NCBI GenBank assembly: GCA_018398765.1
Contig: JAHBMJ010002160.1
Span: 1 to 20,000 of the forward strand
Length of the DNA stretch: 20,000 bases
Direction of reading: 5' to 3'
DNA from: Chromera velia
Taxonomy: Eukaryota; Sar; Chromeraceae
The notes under the pieces were generated by a model that worked only from the letters and a program-made list of their open reading frames with translations, had not been told where the DNA came from and searched no databases. Position 1 is the stretch's first letter, and every line of letters starts with the position of its first letter. Below are positions 18,598 through 20,000 of this stretch, in pieces. A program made the translations under genes and the position numbers.

Positions 18598-20000
18598 CAC
18601 ACACACACACACACACACACTCACACTCACACACACTCGGACAATCAGGCAGAGAAAGATAGCAAGCAAACGGGGCCTGTTCCCAAAAGAGCGCCCAATT
18701 CATTGAATGTGTACAGCCGACCGAGTCGTCAAGGGCTCCGCGAGTATTCTTGTCACCCTTCTCGTTTTCGTCTCACTCCACCTATCCACCCACACACCTA
18801 CCTACCCAGTGAAAGCCAAACCGACCGACCAGAAGATCCTGCACCTCTCTGAAAGTGCAGAGAGGGAGCGAAGTAGACGGCGAGACACCGCAAGACGGCG
18901 ACCTGGAGACGGGAACTGTGCGCACATCTGTGCAGACACAGCAAGAAAAAGAAACAAAAAGAAGTAAAGAAAAAAAGAGAGAGAGCAAGATCAGCGAAGG
19001 TCACACAAAGAGGCCAAACTGCAGAGAAAAAAACAGGAAATGTACCGAAAAACCACGGAGGACCCAAATTCCCCTCATCCACACGCTCTGCAGGGACTGA
19101 AATAAAGAGAGAAGGCCGCCATCCGTCCGTCAGTCTGTTCATTTGATTTCAATGGAGCCGCAGAATTCCTCTTTCGAATACCATTTCTCAACCAAACCGA
19201 AACAAGAGAGCCTTTTCCTTTTACGCGAGCATGCAGTGCCGCAAAGACATCGCAACCCCCCTTTTACACGCAGAAAAAAAAAGGAGCCAACCTGAGAGCC
19301 TCCACCATCCACTCAGAAAGCGACCGAGTCCCCAGAAAGACCTCTGAGGCTGCATTCACATACCCACACACAAACACACACATCAATGCACATATTATAG
19401 AGCAGCCACAGACGCAGACTCAGTGCGTTACTATCCCACCCTTTGATGTCTCTTGATCGTCTTTTTCATCACCGACTCTGCAACAAACATGCAACGCGCA
19501 TGGGAGGGCACCACACGAGAGTCGGATTGGAGGGAGAAAAGATGCCGCACCGCTGCAGGCAGGCAGGCACTCTGCCAGAATTGAATCGAAGACGCCTGCC
19601 TCCCTCTTCGGCCTCCCCAACCCCCGACCTGCATCCTGGTGGATGTCGAAGAGTCTCTCAACAAGGTGCAGGGCCTGGAGCTGCACGAAGGAACCGAAAA
19701 GGGGAAGAATAAATGAGTGAATGAAGGAGAAGATTGCCTCACGACAAAGAGAACACGACCCAGCTGCCTTCCCCTCTGTCCCTCTGAGCCCAGTGACAGC
19801 AGAAGCACACCGACGGTCCTCAGCCAACAAAGTTCAGACAAGTACCGAGAATGTCACCCAGCACAAAGGAGGGGAATCGGAGGGAAAGCTCATTTGTGCC
19901 CTCCCTGACCTCCTCGACCGACCTTGAGTCTTTCCATCTTGTCTTCTGCCCCCGCTGACGATCGGTCTCTCCTCCCCAACATTTCCTTCTCAATCTGATC
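6010..20000 (-). CDS. Giant split gene, 26 exons, alpha-solenoid-like protein of unknown function (5' end outside window)
   Basis: Hand-built model of the C-terminal 2018 residues; exons are listed separately. Junction phases agree throughout, the spliced length is a multiple of three, and the last exon ends in TGA at 6010-6012. I do not recognise the family. Hydrophobic helical blocks recur: LQALHLVERLF, LLLVRGSLAAFEVAKALLL, AVCVLGAVAAESLCLTMAGA, VGVSALLLCLAALSG, LLEVVLRSAVVLEVLE, VENVLMLSSALALLRLG, LGLEVLLGLFELLVEG, AFATFLGFVMHSH, FLSFVCVGLLSD. They are separated by acidic, Gly/Ser- and Arg-rich linkers. That is the look of a HEAT/ARM-type solenoid scaffold; no catalytic motif or signal is visible. 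Introns are mostly 120-700 bases and pyrimidine-rich. Two genes wrongly joined is possible, but unbroken phase argues against it. The weakest parts are exons 14, 18 and 20. Confidence 0.7.
7393..7533 (-). CDS. Giant gene exon 25
   Basis: Acceptor GTGTGTGCAG/GTCCTC and donor CTCCAG/GTCTGT, phase 0 on both sides. It encodes VLEGLSLLPRADRGRGRK, an acidic cluster (WREEDEEEEQ) and GVDLMESAEGFRLQ. Confidence 0.72.
7850..7903 (-). CDS. Giant gene exon 24
   Basis: Acceptor GAGTGCAG/CTCCTG and donor CCTCAG/GTTGGT, phase 0 on both sides. It encodes LLAASPEWLPLDSLLMPQ. The upstream intron is 707 bases, the longest; a further small in-phase exon near 8232-8273 cannot be excluded. Confidence 0.6.
8611..8871 (-). 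CDS. Giant gene exon 23
   Basis: Acceptor CTGTGTGCAG/GTAGGG, phase 0; donor AACCTG/GTTGGG, phase 0. It encodes a long charged helix (VGDLSEREKLLAEEDRQDL, LKEILEAERKIRAAARRG) followed by FLSFVCVGLLSDAVPAEIRE and ends CLVQAFLVEPLVNL. Confidence 0.78.
9375..9640 (-). CDS. Giant gene exon 22
   Basis: Acceptor TCGTGCAG/GGGCATT takes phase 1; donor GTCGTG/GTCAGT leaves phase 0. It encodes AFATFLGFVMHSHANTQMAR, then FLVDPLGPLSGSAAGAASF and VREVTENAAESAVV. Read-through would stop at 9264, but the donor keeps phase with exon 23. Confidence 0.72.
9893..9915 (+). repeat. Short GACC tandem repeat in an intron
   Basis: (CGAC)n, about five units, sits close to the 3' end of exon 21 in the intron 9641-9951. 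On the coding strand it reads GTCG-repeats, that is, several GTCGGT donor-like words in a row. Confidence 0.7.
9952..10180 (-). CDS. Giant gene exon 21
   Basis: Acceptor TGCTGCAG/ACATCTG, phase 0; donor CAGTG/GTCAGT, phase 1. It encodes TSAERAGETVTGGGDVPTAF, then FCCLALDPLCRDF, a Gly/Asp linker, eight serines in a row and LLFPAFSSRCPLLS. Confidence 0.72.
10316..10338 (-). CDS. Giant gene exon 20 (tentative 23-bp microexon)
   Basis: CCCCCAG/ATTCC takes phase 1 and TTGAG/GTTGGA leaves phase 0, exactly converting between exons 19 and 21. It encodes SFRQQLE. Needed for phase, but not independently supported. Confidence 0.35.
10874..10934 (-). CDS. Giant gene exon 19
   Basis: Acceptor CTTCTCAG/ATGGTG, phase 0; donor GATGCAG/GTCGGT, phase 1. 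It encodes MVSTVRALAVSSLEGSGNDA. The acceptor could instead lie slightly upstream in the same frame. Confidence 0.55.
11077..11178 (-). CDS. Giant gene exon 18 (3' boundary uncertain)
   Basis: Acceptor TTACTTCAG/AGCACA, phase 0. It encodes STPQLGGQLQHLRIRRKEEE and a basic helical segment. The best-looking donor (GTAAGG, exon to 11043) leaves phase 1, which the next exon cannot accept. The weaker donor AAT/GTAGAG used here keeps phase 0. Confidence 0.45.
11299..11425 (-). CDS. Giant gene exon 17
   Basis: Acceptor CTGTGCAG/CGTGTGG takes phase 2; donor CGGCAG/GTTGGT leaves phase 0. It encodes VWTDRLTGVDPEGGPANGG and ends SGCPFLFRQ. The same frame is open upstream to 11586 and could be a 5'-extended exon. 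Confidence 0.6.
11787..12153 (-). CDS. Giant gene exon 16
   Basis: Acceptor ATGTGCAG/TGGAGTC takes phase 1; donor GCCCG/GTAAGT, the only textbook donor of the gene, leaves phase 2. It encodes ESLRSLLRGMSDRALVGERE, a Ser/Thr-rich linker, LGLEVLLGLFELLVEGG and ends NVWALEVVAALHQCAA. Confidence 0.82.
12435..12675 (-). CDS. Giant gene exon 15
   Basis: Acceptor ATTTGCAG/GACATC, phase 0; donor GATTTG/GTCAGC, phase 1. It encodes DIALDLFGSADTEGEGG, then SMWEEVTGLVGLLFVAGSRL and AVEFWKAVTEKEGF. Reading on would reach a TGA at 12415, but the donor joins exactly in phase to the next exon. Confidence 0.75.
12754..12807 (-). CDS. Giant gene exon 14 (tentative, 54 bp)
   Basis: Acceptor AGCGTAG/TTGGC and donor GATCCA/GTCAGT, phase 0 at both ends, so the model stays in frame with or without it. 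It encodes LACPLFLPSRQADMDADP. The following intron would be only 78 bases, which lowers confidence. Confidence 0.4.
12933..13106 (-). CDS. Giant gene exon 13
   Basis: Acceptor GTTTGCAG/AGTCGCC, phase 0; donor CTTTTG/GTTGGT, phase 0. It encodes SRHFVLLEARRLWGCLTERR and ends MSLCGDPDSLDLLL. An in-frame 48-base stretch (12993-13040) starts GTGAGG and ends TCAG, so it could be a retained mini-intron; the frame is open either way. Confidence 0.65.
13309..13579 (-). CDS. Giant gene exon 12
   Basis: Acceptor GCATGCAG/ACTCC takes phase 2; donor GAAGTG/GTCAGT leaves phase 0. It encodes LHMLMAGRGPSGLWEGG, then FLLVRFFSGFLSRQRDLLE and a Gln/Arg-rich helix LQERQAQRERQQEKMNK. Confidence 0.68.
13936..14364 (-). 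CDS. Giant gene exon 11
   Basis: Acceptor TCTGCAG/TCTGACT takes phase 2; donor GAGGG/GTCAGT leaves phase 2. It encodes LTVKDRFLSALCRSILPLP, then LLEVVLRSAVVLEVLESAH, a charged coiled-coil-like run (KRRERDAEIVKERERERLA) and ENVLMLSSALALLRLGKS. Strongly coding in composition. Confidence 0.82.
14784..15171 (-). CDS. Giant gene exon 10
   Basis: Acceptor CCGTGCAG/ACTCCAG after a long CTTT-repeat pyrimidine tract takes phase 1; donor TCTCG/GTCGGT leaves phase 2. It encodes LPHAVGVSALLLCLAALSG, then a Ser/Gln-rich acidic linker and a basic patch (KQSIKKSRRRKEENKED) that could be a nuclear localisation signal. An alternative acceptor with the same phase lies at 15120. Confidence 0.75.
15638..15738 (-). 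CDS. Giant gene exon 9
   Basis: Acceptor CCACTCAG/ATTCC takes phase 2; donor CTCGCAG/GTCGGT leaves phase 1. It encodes FLCGEAGEGGGMVESGGEGE and ends FSLNFVCTALA. A second open frame exists but does not match the neighbours' phases. Confidence 0.65.
16090..16135 (+). repeat. Short CTCA tetranucleotide tract in an intron
   Basis: (CTCA)n with interruptions, in the intron 15739-16193. It is the same motif family as the 2461-2996 satellite. Confidence 0.75.
16194..16407 (-). CDS. Giant gene exon 8
   Basis: Acceptor TTTTGCAG/TTATCAG takes phase 1; donor ATCAG/GTTGGA leaves phase 2. It encodes ISGSLFSVLESQCFGDPLEW, then a Gly-rich turn and VIRRVLVWWGKQARRN. Correct counting of the 7- and 8-base G runs is essential to its frame. 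Confidence 0.7.
16586..17121 (-). CDS. Giant gene exon 7
   Basis: Acceptor TTTTTGCAG/CTGTAG takes phase 2; donor ACTGG/GTCAGT leaves phase 1. Contents: a Ser/Pro-rich linker (LPKSPPSSPS), EMLLSSVVGLSSLVSRLLS, a hydrophobic helix pair AVCVLGAVAAESLCLTMAGA and a C-terminal charged helix GERLEKAEAEMDDAL. One of the clearest coding exons. Confidence 0.82.
17330..17555 (-). CDS. Giant gene exon 6
   Basis: Acceptor CGTGCAG/GATTTC takes phase 1; donor CTGAG/GTGAGG leaves phase 2. It encodes a Gly/Arg/Lys-rich, probably disordered linker starting FLLSEDTADK and ending RRLESLGRAAL. Confidence 0.65.
17889..18480 (-). CDS. Giant gene exon 5
   Basis: Acceptor TTCCACAG/CCACTT, phase 0; donor CAGAG/GTTGGT, phase 1; 197 codons plus one base. 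It holds a long hydrophobic helix (LLLVRGSLAAFEVAKALLLTAL), an acidic linker (AAAEEEEEVSERRE), an Ala-rich helix (CWAASLCATAVAAPSVC) and FSVLLSETLVLLD, ending FVEASVLLNLSLQSLR. Confidence 0.8.
18561..18638 (+). repeat. AC microsatellite in an intron of the giant gene
   Basis: (AC)n with periodic TCACACTCAC interruptions, lying in the intron 18481-18805. On the coding strand it is GT/GTGTGAGT-rich. Confidence 0.9.
18806..18848 (-). CDS. Giant gene exon 4 (43-bp small exon)
   Basis: Acceptor CTTTCAG/AGAGG continues phase 2; donor CACTGG/GTAGGT leaves phase 0. It encodes EVQDLLVGRFGFHW, which extends the helix begun in exon 3. Confidence 0.6.
19292..19349 (-). CDS. Giant gene exon 3
   Basis: Acceptor AATGCAG/CCTCAG takes up phase 1; donor CTCAG/GTTGGC leaves phase 2. 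It encodes SEVFLGTRSLSEWMVEAL. Confidence 0.65.
19551..19680 (-). CDS. Giant gene exon 2
   Basis: Acceptor CGTGCAG/CTCCAG, phase 0; donor CAGCG/GTGCGG, phase 1. It encodes LQALHLVERLFDIHQDAG and ends FDSILAECLPACS, an amphipathic helix pair suggestive of a HEAT-like unit. Confidence 0.65.
19923..20000 (-). CDS. Giant gene exon 1 of those visible (partial)
   Basis: 26 codons from the window edge (DQIEKEMLGRR...EDKMERLK) to donor AAG/GTCGGT, phase 0. It continues beyond the window; charged and helical. Confidence 0.65.

Noticed and set aside
18454..18852. Plus-strand frame with a long Thr-His run
   Set aside because: It reads through an intronic AC microsatellite opposite the exons of the minus-strand gene.
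1..20000. CRISPR array, integron, prophage or bacterial defence system
   Set aside because: There are no spaced identical repeats with unique spacers and no bacterial-type genes; the gene structure is eukaryotic.

Overview
The window looks like nuclear DNA of a eukaryote with intron-rich genes. No bacterial operons, Shine-Dalgarno sites or tRNA/rRNA genes are visible. The best guess is a protist or alga, possibly a chromerid-type alveolate. That rests on an ankyrin-repeat protein, GC near one half in the genes, and long pyrimidine-rich introns. It is an impression, not an identification.

Layout, left to right. (1) 1-1523, plus strand: a coding region for an ankyrin-repeat protein, open to the left edge, followed by a GC-rich hairpin at 1557-1574. 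(2) About 1600-4830: an AT-rich island bounded by similar inverted ends. It reads as a degenerate non-autonomous DNA transposon about 3.2 kb long. It holds a roughly 530-bp TCAN tetranucleotide satellite, a GC-rich minisatellite, a 58-residue peptide with a PCNA-box-like N terminus, and a second palindromic element nested in the right end. (3) 4840-6009: AT-rich debris with paired short direct repeats, then the 3' flank of the next gene with a TG/GA microsatellite. (4) 6010-20000, minus strand: one very large split gene filling the rest of the window and running off its right edge.

I rebuilt this last gene by hand as 26 exons (2018 codons plus TGA stop). Reading phases agree at almost every junction. 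One junction (exon 18 to 19) forces a weaker donor, and exons 14 and 20 are provisional. The protein is not one I recognise. It is a mixture of hydrophobic helical blocks of alpha-solenoid (HEAT/ARM-like) character and acidic, Gly/Ser/Arg-rich linkers.

The ankyrin gene and the giant gene converge on the transposon island. The two most interesting signals are the giant unrecognised protein and its splice sites. Most donors read GT-pyrimidine-purine-G (GTCAGT, GTTGGT, GTCGGT) instead of GTRAGT, and 18 of 25 acceptors read TGCAG. No CRISPR array, rRNA, tRNA or complete transposase gene was found.
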